From Liolophura sinensis (lineage: Eukaryota > Mollusca > Polyplacophora > Chitonida > Chitonidae), in assembly GCF_032854445.1 (NCBI RefSeq), contig NC_088302.1, forward strand, positions 38,942,191 to 39,006,190: a DNA stretch of 64,000 bases. Reading direction: 5' to 3'. Made by a program: the position numbers and the translations under genes. Shown piece after piece: positions 46,680-59,570 of the stretch. Within the stretch, counting starts at the first letter, position 1; each line of letters begins with the position of its first letter. The notes beneath the pieces are model-generated. The model did not search any database. It was not told where the DNA came from and saw nothing but the letters and a program-made list of their open reading frames with translations.

Positions 46680-47550
46680 AGCTCCAAGTCCTAAATCGAT
46701 GTAGCATACATGTATGTGACCTGCCAGGCAGCTGTCTTTGATTACATTTGCTAAAAGATGGGTGTCTGAAAGAAGTTACACAGAAAGTTATTTAGAGTAG
46801 GCGAACAATGAAGTAAATTTATATGCTGAATGTTTATGAACTTCAGAAGTTCCTGAAGGAAAGGGGACTGTCATTGGTGCCACAACACAGCAAGACAGGT
46901 GACAGGTAAATTAATTAGTTATATGATACAATGGTGGTCAGGTTTATTGAGTGAGGAAATCAGAGAGCCTCAAATTCAACATGGCTGAATGATTGTACTT
47001 AACAATGGCTGTCCTTTTGTTACACTCATGTATATGTTAGGGTTGTACACTTCAAACATATCAAAAATGTCAAATTTCCAGGCCCAACATACACATTTTC
47101 AAGGCTATACTTGGAATAAATATTCTACAGTAATATGCAAGCTTAAAACAATGTAGAATTATCTCATTAGCTGAAATTTTGACAGCTATGTGCTGAATTG
47201 TATAAAGCTACTTCCAAAACATTGGGAACAAATGAGACCGTCGTTCAACCCTATGTACATCTATACATGCAGTAGACCTTGCTGGTTCTGAAGTCTGTTT
47301 ATAGGCCAGCTCACGGGACGTGTTCAAAGGTGGCTCTAAAAATTCGGCTTTTCCAAGCCAAACTACAAAACCTCTGCTTTTCCTTCCTTAAAAGGCCTGG
47401 AAAAGTTTCTTTAAAAATACTCTACAATGATTTCATGAGCTAGGTTAATTAAGTCAACCTCAAATTAAATAACCATGTATTGTATTTCACCTTAAATTTA
47501 GCCTTTTAGCAAGTGATACATTTTGCTTGATTCTGAATGATTCCTCCACC
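46680..47550. other. Gene-free stretch
   Basis: AT-rich unique sequence. No supported feature. Confidence 0.45.
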
Positions 47551-47564
47551 CTATAGTACCACTT

Positions 47565-47742
47565 CCGGCCGAGGGAAGTGGGAAGGTCTTTCAGACATGG
47601 GAATGTCTACCAGCAACTTGCAGATGGTCGTGGGGTTCACCTGGGCTCTGTCTGGTTTCCTCCCACCATAATGCTGGTTGCCGTCATACAGGTGAAATAT
47701 TCTTGAGTACGGCGTAAATAACCAATGAAATAAGTAAATAAA
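47565..47742 (+). mobile_element. SINE family A with 13-bp target-site duplication
   Basis: Starts CCGGCCGAGGGAAGTGGGAA (5'-truncated, head missing), then CAGCAACTTGCAGATGGTCG, TTTCCTCCCACCATAATGC and TCTTGAGTACGGCGTAAAT, with a GTAAATAAA tail. TATAGTACCACTT is present on both sides (47552-47564 and 47743-47755). Confidence 0.95.
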
Positions 47743-47755
47743 TATAGTACCACTT

Positions 47756-47903
47756 GAAGTTCTCCTCTTTTGTTATCAGTATAACTTGTAGGCATGAAAA
47801 GTATCAATTGAAGGCCCTCATGTGCTTCTGAAATTCTCCTCTTTTGTTATCAGTATAACTTGCAGGCATGAAAAGTATCAACTGAAGGCCTTCATGTGCT
47901 TCT
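47756..47903. repeat. Tandem dimer of a 74-bp unit
   Basis: Two units beginning GAAGTTCTCCTCTTTTGTTA and GAAATTCTCCTCTTTTGTTA differ at only a few positions. The array starts directly after the right target duplication of the adjacent SINE. Confidence 0.93.
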
Positions 47904-47909
47904 GAAATT

Positions 47910-49512
47910 CCATTTCAAATTTTGGGTGAAACACAGCAGTTATTTTCACACTTACTACCTATCTTGTTGCTCATCAACTGATTGAGTCCGTCTGCATTTT
48001 TAGCCACTAATCAGTAATAACACACTAGAATTGCTATACATGTGTTTAAAACAAAGAGACATGAGTTTACTTTAAACATACTGTATTTACCTAGAATTTA
48101 ACCAAAAAAGTACAGGCGAACAGAGGTCATAAAATGTTACCTTAAATTTGTTCCACTACAGTATTATCATTCTATCCAAATAAACAACAAAGAAAATCTT
48201 GAAGATCAATAGAACTCTTTGAATAAGGCAAACAAGTGATTTTTGGCAGTCAGATCAGTAATAAAATCTTTTCTGATAATCTGATCCATTTCATATAAAC
48301 ATGTATTAATACTTAGTCTAATCAAACAAACACATATCAATGATCCTACAATGTTCAGAAATGTAGGCTTACAAAGTTGTCTCCCTTTCCATGCCACAGC
48401 GCTCCTTGTACATGTATATTGTCAATGGCTAATTTCAAAATAATTTACTCAGAAGCTTCAGCACAATATATAATTAAGTCATAATAAATGCAGAAGCGGA
48501 ATATGCATAACAAAAATATCTGATAAAATGTAAACACCACAAATTACCTAAAATTAATTTGATCACGTAAAATTAATTTGAAGAATGTACAACATTTCAG
48601 TGTAGCCAAGTACATACCTGACATCAATCTATATCATGTAACACGCCAACTCTTCTCTTCTATAGCACGCCTCTACGCCTTAATTCTTTCTGGGGAAAAA
48701 TTAATTTGTATGGCTCAAATATTAACCATATTACTGATCCATCCAAAACATCCAATATTCAAAAATCAGGTGTGAATACACAAAATCCATGTACTTTTCC
48801 TTTAAACATTCTAAAAGCCTGGTTATAAAGTTTACAGCTCCAAATGCCTGGATAATAAAATGGTTTTGGGTCCTAATTGCAAAAAGATTAATGTCTTAAT
48901 CTTAGCCAGATGAAAATCTTGCGTCTCATGAAACAGCTGTTCACATATTCTCTTGCTGGCAGCACTGGCTGGCAGACATTCATTAACATACTTGGGATAG
49001 CTTTTTTATGTAATTTGTTGGTCATTTGTAAGCAACAGCCCTCTAAGATTGTTTGCTCTCTGTCTGGATCAATCGACTATCAAATTCAGAACTAGTCTTA
49101 TTGAGCATTTCCTGGGACACATAGAAGATCGTGTTCATTTAACAGCACAAAAATTCGTCACGAATCAGGTCTCTTCACCCATAAACCTGGTCTCTAAAAA
49201 TTCTTGATAGCCGCATTAGGCAAATAAATAAAAAATAACTGTGGGCTATTTTACATTTGTCATACTGTACCTAATTGCACCTCCATTAAAGCGCAGCTAT
49301 AGTGTCAGCGATTATGTAACACCTGATAATTGTGAAAAATCTGGAAGTTTTCATGTGATTTACAGCCATTAAATCACACATCATTTAACATGATTTGTCA
49401 ACATGCAACATGATAAGCTGGAGAAAAATTCCATGAAACAGAGGTGATTTACTACATTTAACACTCGATCAACACGTCGGACAGTTTGAGAACATGATTA
49501 AGATACAAATTT
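47910..49512. other. Gene-free stretch
   Basis: AT-rich. Short frames only, none with a recognisable motif. Confidence 0.45.
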
Positions 49513-49602
49513 GTTATTATTTATTTATTTATTTATTTGTTTATTTAATTGGTGTTTGACGCCGTCCGCACAATAACCACCTCAGCTACAGAGAGCCATT
49601 AT
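49513..49602 (-). mobile_element. SINE family A remnant
   Basis: A (TTTA)n tail of more than 20 bp, then TTAATTGGTGTTTGACGCCG and degenerate core up to AGCCATTATG. Confidence 0.7.
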
Positions 49603-50680
49603 GTAATTAAGACAGACATTTGTTATTAAACAATTTTGTTATATCAAACAACATGTAATGTCGCCATTTAACAATTAACACAGAGCGGCAGATTTACATC
49701 ACGAGACAAAGATCAGTTATTCATTCCTAACACTGAACTGATTTAAATGTACCTATCTGACACTCAACAGTTTCATAATACTCCTTCTCAGGAATAAAGA
49801 ACTGGAATCTCATCCAGATGGAATACGGAGACAAATATGACAAATATAAGACGTAATCAGATGTCATCCTGATTAGCGCTGTTAAAAGTCTTTAAGAATT
49901 TCTCACCAGTGTAGAAGCAGTCCTTGACAACACTTCATTAAGACATTAGTAGCGTACTAGTTACGTAGCAACCGAAGTTAAAGCCAGTCAGGAACATGTT
50001 AGAACTCGCTGGGCCATTAGACAATAAGAATGGGATTATATGGTCGCCATGGCGAAAGGAAGAATGATATAGTCGAGAACAAATATCGAAGTCATTACTC
50101 GCGAAAATCTGAAAAATTCCCCCAATAAATAGAGTTCATGAAGTCAGTTGCGCATACAGAAGTGTTGCCATAGATACAACTGAATGTGCGCTTGATTACA
50201 AGCCGCTTGCTAGTTTCTTCAGCATGTTAGATCCGTGTCTCTTACATTATTGACCATCAGTGCCCTGATTGTGTTAAGTAAGAGACTGCAAGACAACGGG
50301 GATGCTGTGCGGACACAAGATAAATAAGCCTTTAGGGTGGATGTCTGTCAATAAGTCTGGCAGGATATAAAAGAAAAGCCGGAATGGTAAGTGAGATCAA
50401 AGTCTTTTATGTGAATTACATAATAGACAGGTTTCACCAAGGTCTGATGCTTTGTCTGGAAAGCATCTTCCTCGATTTACACAAAGACATAGTGCAGTAA
50501 ATGACCCAAAATTCTGAGGGTTCTATAGTGGTCTTTGATAAAGCTGTATTGGGGTTTGTTTAAACGATTGGTACTTGTAACATGACATCCTACTGGAATA
50601 AAGTCAGTTTCAGCACCAAAAGCAATTAACATTTATTCCACTAAAAAAAAACCCACACTTTTTGGGGGCCAAATTTCATG
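49603..50680. other. Gene-free stretch, less repetitive
   Basis: Unique sequence with higher complexity around 49860-50400. No gene was recognised. A cluster of RFX-like half-sites is noted among the findings. Confidence 0.4.
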
Positions 50681-50686
50681 TCATTT

Positions 50687-50846
50687 ACTGTACCTCTAAA
50701 GAGGTAGACATTGCCCCCAAGAAATCCCTTTGTGATAAATGTACTGAGACATACGTATGGTTTTCTGTACCCCTACAGACATACACATTACCCCCCAAAA
50801 ATCCTTTGTGATAAATGTACTGACACATACAATCTTGTATGGTTTT
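50687..50846. repeat. Tandem dimer of an approximately 79-bp unit
   Basis: TTTGTGATAAATGTACTGAG and TTTGTGATAAATGTACTGAC lie about 79 bp apart within aligned flanks (CTGTACCTCTAAAGAGG / CTGTACCCCTACAGAC; TATGGTTTTC in both). Confidence 0.85.
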
Positions 50847-51485
50847 CAAAAATATTCTCAATGATCACGCTAACAAAGACTTAACTTCTCTCCCATGGGT
50901 AAATCTGCAACTCAATTATTTTCAAATCACATATTTTTTAAAGAAAATTAAGCCTTGAATTACTGATATTTGCATTTTTTCATACCACTGAAGAAAGTTT
51001 GTACTCATTACCACAGGCAATCTCGATATACAACATGAGTATTACACCATACTGGGATCACAGAGTCAGTGCAGATCCAGAATGGTAGGGCAATTATTAG
51101 ATGGAAACTGAAAGACCAAAAACAGTAATATGACAGAACTTCACCTTTAAACCTGAGCCATGAGCAAATTAGTGTTTTTATATCACACCGCAAGAAAAAC
51201 ATAATTTGCACAATATCTCAATTTCGACACTTGAGTATTAATGGTAAAATGTCAATCTGGTCCCCCAATGAGTACATGAGAGACTTTAACGTGTTCCAAA
51301 TCATGACCTTATCTGGTATGTGTCTGGCACATAAAACTTTTTGGCTTATATTTCAATTGCCATACAATTTGTGTCTCGCTACTGAAGCACACCTACGTGA
51401 ACAATCGTAAAGGTCACATTGTCTAAGTTCGCAAGGACATTACTGATCTTTATGTTCAGTCACCACTGCATTTATAGTTAGGTTA

Positions 51486-51690
51486 CCCTAATTCCTCAAC
51501 CTTATTGCACATAAAAGACCAAATTTCAGTGAAATTTATGCATATTTTTAATTTTATTTTGAGGACAAAGTGCATTGGTGGGATTGGCCACTTTGAGGGC
51601 TTCACAAAAAGTACAATTTTATCAGTCGAGAAAGAATAATGTCTTCAGAGTATGCTAGAATAAACAGCTTGCACATGTGTGAAAAGCTTA
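51486..51690 (+). repeat. Interspersed repeat F, copy 3
   Basis: CCCTAATTCCTCAACCTTAT start, then TTTCAGTGAAATTTATGCAT, GTGGGATTGGCCACTTTGAG, GGCTTCACAAAAAGTACAA and CAGAGTATGCTAGAATAA. Confidence 0.75.
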
Positions 51691-52111
51691 AAGAATTCTA
51701 GAAGATGTTTGAATCTAGATCTCATGGTGTTTCCTCCCAGCTCGTTCTGTGCAATTTTGTTAAGCCATATTTACCCGATTGCTTAATTCCTATAAGGTGA
51801 AATATATATGAATATGGTATAACCCAGTAACAGCCTCACTGGTCCAGTGTCCACTGGTACAAAGTTCAATATCGACTCGACTCCATCAATACATACAGAT
51901 CATCATGTACATGTTGCATTTCCTGCCCCTCTACATGGCATGCAAGATCTCTTGTTTTATATAATCCTTTACAGTGATTTCAAAAGCCAAACACATTATT
52001 ACTGTAATTCTTCATTCCTTTCAGATTCCTTGCAAGGTGTTCTCTCAAGCATATTCTGAGAGCATTAGTCTGTGTAGATAAAATTCTGTTTTTTTGGGGG
52101 GGGTTTTTTTG

Positions 52112-52246
52112 CGAAGCCCCGAAACTGGCCAATCCAACCAATGTAGGTTTGTCTTCAAAATCAAATGAAAAAGGTGTATAAATTGCACTGCAAGTTGCTC
52201 TTTGATATATAGGTTGAGACATTAGAGTTGAGGAATTAGGGCATTA
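52112..52246 (-). repeat. Interspersed repeat F, copy 4 (inverted)
   Basis: Read on the minus strand: CCCTAATTCCTCAACTCTAA, then CAATTTATACACCTTTTTC, CTACATTGGTTGGATTGGCC and GGGGCTTCGCAAAAAAAAC. It lies 420 bp from copy 3 in opposite orientation. Confidence 0.75.
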
Positions 52247-52270
52247 AATTGTATATTTTCCTCAGCATAC

Positions 52271-52547
52271 AACTACCGGCCCCGATAGCCCAGTTGATAG
52301 AGCTTCAGGAGCAGTGTACCCAGGGTCAATCCTTGATCGAGTCACATAAGACCTTAAAAGAGGAAGTTGTAACTTCCTTGCTTGGCGTTCAGCATGAAGG
52401 GGATAGTGCAATGACTGGTATCAGTATAATGGCTTGGGTGGGGTGGCTTACTTGCCTTCGGAAAGTTGTCTCAGTGAAGCAGCACCAGATAAAAGAGCGG
52501 TTGAAATCCGTCCTGCAACAAGGAGGCACATTACATGCACTCTAAAG
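52271..52547 (+). mobile_element. SINE family B copy, 3'-truncated
   Basis: GGCCCCGATAGCCCAGTTGA with TAGAGC (A-box), GGGTCAATCCTTGATCGAG (B-box), GAGGAAGTTGTAACTTCC, TTGGCGTTCAGCATGAAGGG and GAGGCACATTACATGCACTC. It accounts for a 98-codon plus-strand frame. Confidence 0.92.
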
Positions 52548-55500
52548 TCGATCTGCATTTATTACCTACTGTTTCACCAGTCCCAGCTTTTCCTGCTACC
52601 AGCATAATCAATTTCTGTCTGACCATACACTTCAGTTTGAGACAAGGCCAATTCCTACCTATCATGCCTATGAAACATATCTGATATCATCTGTCTGCAC
52701 AATAACACCTAGTATATGCCTGGGATTGAAACAGACTGTAAATACCTGAACATTTCCATACTTACATAACATACATACATACATACATACATACATACAC
52801 ACACACATAAATAGATGGACATTACATTTATTCACCATTTCTGCTGACTGGTGACTAAAACAATCCACATCCATCCAGCCATCACCACCTGAACCACACC
52901 AGTGACAAGGTTTTGGCATTTTGAATACTGTTTTAATTTGCCTTAAAATTCGCTTAAAGGTGCTTGTTTGTTGAAGTGGAAAGAGATCATACAATACTAC
53001 TTTTGATGCTGAAATTTACATTTTCCCAGTAGAATATCACCCTATCTTCCAAACCTATACTTCCGAACTCTGATAATCAGGCAAACTAAATAAGTAACTT
53101 GTAGTCACTGAAAAGACAGAGTACCCATAAAAGTGAGTTTTGTACATTAATTCTCTTTCCTTAAATTCTTTAACTTTTGAAACATTGAAAGTAATCTGGG
53201 AAACAGGGTGCAAGGCAGGACCATGGTCTCTAAGCCCACCAGGTGACCAATTCCATAGTGTTCCTGTTTCCATGGCAACTGACCAGTCCAATTTGTGATG
53301 GTTGAGACAGAAAGGTGAAGCTGCCTGTGGGCCCATTTTCTGACCACAGCACGGTCCCATTACGCCTATAGACAATTCTGGCGGTTCAAATTGCCGTGTT
53401 AGTTAGGATGAGACACCAGTGTGACAAGCTGTGAAAACATATAACGCCACAGGGGAAATCTAGCGAAAACTATACACCCTTGTAGAACATGTAAGAGGCT
53501 GTAGAGTAGCAACTTGAGGCTGTCACACAGGGGGAAGTTTACAACTTCCACTGGCACTACTCCTGGCAAGATGTACCACTCCATCGGGTCTTAAGTTGGT
53601 CAGTGCCTGCAGTGATGATGGAGAAGCCTTCTTCAGTACAAACCCTTCTCAGAATTTCCAACTGATCAGGAGTGGAGATCATAAGTAATCTGGCTGAGTA
53701 AGTAGTCATAGCTCTGCAAAGATACTTCTATGACTGGAAGAAGTCTATATCCTGTGCATGACCCAAACATTTTCAAACTTGTCAGTTTTATCTCAAAAAA
53801 GGTGTTTTCAGGTTTGTTTGAAACACAAAAAGTTATTCTACTTGAGTTTCAGAGGTACCAGAGGTAATAATTGAAAAGTTTAAGTCATCTTTTTTCACAC
53901 AATACCGGTACATATTTTATTAATATTTAAAGCAAGAAAATCTTGACTGTCCGTTTTAGCACCCGAATGTGAGCATAACAATAACTAAAGCAATGTTGAT
54001 GCTTTTAAAATGACTATGTGGCATATTTATAAGCCCAGTGTGCCATACAAACATTGGAAAAAGATGTACGGTTTTTGTGTGGGCGCTGGAAAATATTTTT
54101 TATTAAATTGCCAAATAAAATGATAAAGATTGGACGTTTTTGACCGGACATGATCGTCAAAATTTCGATGGAAAATTAAAATAAATAAATCAACATGTGT
54201 ATGTAGAATTTTGCCATTGCTTTTCACTGTTTACACTTCATAGCTGCTAAGCGGGTGTAAGTAGTCTGCCCTCAAATTAAACATGTTGACCTACATATAA
54301 ACTGCACAGCTTCATGTTGATGACGTCACATAGTTTGTTTTCATACCTTTAAACTGTATGCAGTACCAATCTACCCTCCCTGTGGTTGGAACAACCCTGC
54401 TGTGAGCTACAACGTTACTCTTCAACAACAGTGTTTGGTCGCATGAAAAAATTCACTGCATAGATGGACTGATATGCAGTTGTGTAGTACGCATGCATTT
54501 GGCAAATGTGTTAGAATTAAGAAATATACATCTATCTAAAAAGAAAAGTGATAAATATTCTAAACTTAATTACACAAATGCTTTCCCTATGAAGGCGGGC
54601 ACATTTCTATTTTATTAATGGCACTTCAAAAATGACAATCACGTCCCCACAGAGCAACAGACATGTAGAGGCTGACACTTTAATTTGTTTAACACTTTTT
54701 TTTTACTGTCAAGGGACAAGTTGCCATTGGCTTACAGCACGGTGGACAGTATTGATCAACCCTCTAGCACTTCACACATGTTAATGCAATGTATCTGAGA
54801 GGGACATTTGCAATATGTCGCACGATTCCATGATCTTGTATACAATTAACAGAACTACATGAGAACATTTCCTCATGGTTAAATATATAGCAGTGACTTA
54901 ATATACACTGCAGGGTTCGTACAGCTTATGTGACCTCTAATTTAAGAACTTTTCAACAACTTTCAAGAGACCCATCCAGTCCAAATTCAAGAACCCTCTA
55001 CTAACATTTGAGCTAGATACTTATTAAAGACACAGAACAGTATCATCTTGATTTTCTTTCCTACATGGCAGGTTGAACGTCATGACCATATGTTTCCTAG
55101 CCATCCTCAGCATATAATATCATGAAAAGTCACAGAAGTCGTCTCAGTTATCAGAACTACCTGTTCTCAGGTTGTTTTAATACTTGTCAGTTTGCAAACA
55201 AACAAACAAATGCTAACATGAGTGTGAATGAAAGCCGTCATCTGGTGCTGCAAAGTCTTAATTTAATTTGTTCTATCGAACTTGACCTAAGTGCCATTAT
55301 GCGCTAAATGCAGTAACCAGTTTCCGCTCTCACTGGATTTCATAGAGGTCTGTGCTGTGTTTATTAATTGGGTCAATGCATCTGCGCTGTCTACTACTGT
55401 TTGTGCCATCAAGTTTATCCAACACCTGAGAAGGCTTCTGTGTTAAACCCAAACACTTATAAACAGTCCTATGCTTCAGGGAAGGAGGAAGATGGCCAAA

Positions 55501-57560
55501 TCAGCATTTAAAACTTTTAGTTATTAAAGAAAGTAAGGCCTACTACTTGACCTCCACATATAACTACAAGTAGATAACTACAAAAGTAATTATTATTTAT
55601 CGAAAAAATAAATAACGAATTCTCAGGACAAGAGCTAGGCTGTCCTTGAAAGCCGTGTAATTCTCAGCACGTGTATGACAAATATGTTTTACAGTTGCTT
55701 CCTGATCCACATTCATGCTATTGCTGTTTGTTATTTTGTTTCAAAGCCTTTGCACATTAAAATGTGGGCATCTCAAGCACACATATCATCCATCACCTAT
55801 AAACAGCCAAAAATTACACCATACACTGCGTACTACCAAATTCTTTTGACGTAATTCCAAAAAATATCTTTATTCATAATTACCATATCATATCTTTCTT
55901 CACAGTCAAAAGAGAAATATTTTCATATCATGCATGTTATAACCAAAATTTTGTGTCAGTACATTTCTGTTGTACTGGCCGTTCAATTTTGTATATTTTA
56001 CATCCTAAATCCTCTTGAATTATGGTATCAGTTTTGTGCTGTAAGGTTTTTCTTCATATAAGTCACAAATTTCAGTCTGGTTTCTCTCAAAACTGAGGTA
56101 CTTTTTTAACAAAATACAGTTACATGTAAGTACCCCACACCAAAAATAAAGTATACTTTGAAAATATATTTGTCAGAGAATTAAATAAAAAAAACTAGGC
56201 CAAAGAAAAAAAATCGATTGAAATCATAGGAAAGAATTACCCTTATGTGTAATGTATTGAAGAATCCAGTGTGTGATCTGCAAAGGTCAGCAGCACAAGC
56301 CTGGAGCACATCAGACCTAAATAACATGTGCCTTGTTCCAGACATCTTGATGAAAATCCTTAGAGAGCTCAAAACAACAGCTGAGGCATTCAACAGTGTC
56401 ATCAATGATTGGGGCTTAGGTCCGAGATAATAGGTCTCCCCATCAATCTCAAGCCAGCGTGATGTAATTGTAGTCCGGGAGGCAGGGATAATCTTTACCA
56501 GAAAAAGTGGGAATTATTCCCTGATTGCAGAATAGCATCTATAAACAGATTCAGCAAATGTGCATTAGTTACCCCACACAATAGAGACCTGACCAAAACA
56601 AGAAAACGCAGGCTTCTGACATCATACTGTGATGTGTAGAGCAGTCCATAATACTGTCTCTATCACCAAGGAAGGAGTCGCACATTTTATTTCCATATAG
56701 GTGATTATCTCCCCTTATTGCATGTTGACGTATGCTGTTCTGTCAACAGTTGTCTTTGGTACATCTTACAGATCAGAGTTAAGTTCTTTGAGGTAATCGT
56801 GTTTACAAATATTTTTAATTACAAAAATCATTTAAAATGTTACTATTGTTGTCGTTGCCATATGTGTCACATTGTTATTTTAATTTAGTAATCCGTCATT
56901 ATTGCCCAGAATCAAGTTGTGAGCATATCTTGCATGCATGCTATAATTTTGACGAATAGACTTAATATATGGCATAGTGAATTAACAGTTATCTTTTAGT
57001 TGTACATATATCTCGGTATCTTCTGCAGGCCACCTTGGATAACCTGAACCCATTTGCCAATATTTACATGCAGCTCAAACAGTACAGTCGCCTAATGATA
57101 GCCTGAGGCACTGCCTTGTTATCGCAGCAAACACAAGTCAACTGCAATATCTCCAGCTCTCCACGCAGAAAAACATGGTTACATCAAGTTGCGAACACAT
57201 CTGAGAACAGATCGAGTTTTTGAAGGGCACCTCGCTGACTTGCCCCAGGGTGACTGTGCTGGGATATAGCTAGATGATGAGTGTCGTGTGCTTGGAACTG
57301 CATAGCCAACCTGGTCCAATTTCAATTCACACGTGATCAATGATCAACATGCTCATCAGTTCACAAATTAATCAAACCAATTCCATGTACATGTATCTTC
57401 AAATATGTATCTTCAAATATGTATCCTCAAAAACACAAAAAGAACAATTTAAGCACACTTCACCTCATGGATTTGGCATGATTGATACAGTGCTGGCAGT
57501 TGACCATACATGCATGGGAACAATGCTGAGTATGTCTGACATATACCACTGTGGTTTCTC
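52548..57560. other. Gene-free stretch
   Basis: 5 kb of mostly unique AT-rich sequence with one (ACAT)n microsatellite. Minus-strand frames at 53055-53584 lie in somewhat more GC-rich sequence but have no identifiable domain. Confidence 0.4.
52767..52808. repeat. (ACAT)n / (CA)n microsatellite
   Basis: About eight ACAT units run into five CA units. Confidence 0.95.
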
Positions 57561-57569
57561 CAGGTGTAG

Positions 57570-57909
57570 TTTAAAGGCAAAGACCACTCTAAAGCTGGGG
57601 GACACACTAGACGAATTTTTTCACTTGCATAGGTGTATTTTGTGAATGTCTAAAAATGCATTCATAGATTTATATGTATATGCATTTTGAATGATGAAAT
57701 GTAGCGGTCTAATGCGTGTTAGGAAGCAAAAACCTCATGCAACATCACTGGTCCCGTTGTGGTCGGAAAGGCCACCACAGAATAAAATATTCAATCGCAG
57801 TTTACTAGGTTAAACATCTTGTATAAAATAAAAAATCCAACTATTTTCCTGGACAGTTTTTAATGGTCTTTCAGTTGATACATACTTAGAGTGGTCTTTT
57901 GTCTTTAAG
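57570..57909. mobile_element. MITE-like element with 25-bp inverted ends
   Basis: The left end TTTAAAGGCAAAGACCACTC with TAAAG is matched in reverse at 57885-57909 (CTTAGAGTGGTCTTTTGTCT with TTAAG). The 340-bp body is non-coding. Its left part (GGGGGACACACTAGACG, GTGAATGTCTAAAAATGC, GATTTATATG) resembles 18333-18425. No target duplication could be fixed. Confidence 0.65.
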
Positions 57910-59285
57910 TGGTCTGAAACATATCAGCAATTTTAAATATACAAGTAATTGTCAGATACACACCTGAGTGTTTAATAGTTCATTGATAAATAGGTCAGTT
58001 GTGCCACAAACAACCTTAATAGTGTAGCATATTTGTTTTTATCTACATGCATAGTTCCAGTGTTCTTAAACAATCTTAACTATTAATACAATGGTTAACA
58101 TTTTTTTACAATTGGTGAAAAGAAATGTAGAATTTCCTCCAACATGCATGTATGCACAAAATGCAAATATAATCCTTGATTTTCAATTCATGTGCCTGTT
58201 CATAAAATATAAATCATCTCAATTAATTAATATTACGAGTAACCGTAATTTTATTCTAAAAGTAATTTTCAGGTATAAAAAAAACAAAAAAACAATTTAT
58301 TCATCAGAACACATAGAAATGTACAGACAAAAAACATAAATGTATATATGTAGAATGGACTACTTTTGTCCACCATGTGCTTTCTATGGTTTTTTTTATG
58401 AAATTTCAGAATTTCTATCTTGGTGGTCTCAGGTGACCACAAGGATATATAGGAAGAGAAGGAAAAACAGCAGCAACAAATTAAATTTCCTAAAAGCATC
58501 GTTTTAATGTATCAATTACCACAAACATCACCTCCATCAGCCCTCACACTAATCAACAAAACACACAAAAACATCCCCTCCCCCCCCCCCAAAAAAAAAC
58601 AAAATAACAGATTGCATCAGAATAATTAGTTTACTCTGTGATGCTGATAGCTGCGAACTTATATATACCCAAGGTTATCAAACAGGACATATCATTAATA
58701 CTTGAGCTATGGGAGTTTGTCTTGAGGGCTCGTGGGCCACATTAGGCGCTATCGTCTCATCTAAACTAAACACAAAGGAAATCATCAATATCTGATGGGC
58801 TAAATGTTTCCCCAACAGAGCAGTAGCTCATACCAGGGCAGGCGGCAGTCTGTGATTTGCCTCAGCTACTTACCTTAATGGTACTTTAACCACGATCCAG
58901 GCCACAAACCCTCTCAGGGAGGCAAGCCTCTACTGGCATGACCTTTGGTCTTTAGGATATGATATAAAATTCCAAGAAACAATCCTGACATCTTCAACCA
59001 TAGCATATACATTAGTCACATGCAAAATTATACAAGCCATTGGCATATGTTTTATAGCCAACACAAATCCTTGGTGCAAACATGGGCTTGAATGGCAAAG
59101 TACAAATATCATTGACAGTCAGATATCAACATTTAAGAAGATGAACTGGCACTGATGATAGACCAATTAGGCTAATTGGTTTATTTACATTGTGTTAATT
59201 AAGGCTTAGGCCGGCCAGCCAGCCAACACTCTAGGATACGAGTGGATGTAGGTCAGATTTACAACTATAATTTTTCCATTAGTCC
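57910..59285. other. Gene-free stretch
   Basis: AT-rich with a C/A homopolymer junction at about 58578-58599. No gene was recognised. Confidence 0.45.
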
Positions 59286-59287
59286 CA

Positions 59288-59500
59288 ATTTATTTATTTA
59301 TTTGATTGGTGTTTTCCACCATACTGAAGATATACTGCACGTATATAAACGATAAGAGCCCTCATTATGGGGGGAGGAAAGCGAGCAGAGCCGAGGAGAA
59401 ATCCATGCCCATCCACTGGTTGCTGGCAGACCTTCCCATACACAACCAGAGAGAAAGCAAGCATTAACTGGAATTAAACTCACATCGAAACCTCAATGAA
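59288..59500 (-). mobile_element. SINE family A copy reaching the B-box
   Basis: TTTATTTATTTATTTGATTG and GTGTTTTCCACCATACTGAA at the left, GAGCAGAGCCGAGGAGAAAT, TGGTTGCTGGCAGACCTTCC, and TGGAATTAAACTCACATCG (reversed B-box) at the right. Confidence 0.88.
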
Positions 59501-59570
59501 TGCAAAAGTCCGACATTAATACGTGCTATGTACTCAGAAGGTTATGTAATTAAATAGGCCACCATTTAGT

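Noticed and set aside
52249-52545. 98-codon plus-strand frame
   Set aside because: It coincides with a SINE family B copy.
53055-53584. Two consecutive minus-strand frames of 106 and 61 codons
   Set aside because: Somewhat higher GC, but no recognisable domain, splice logic or repeat. Not enough to call a gene.
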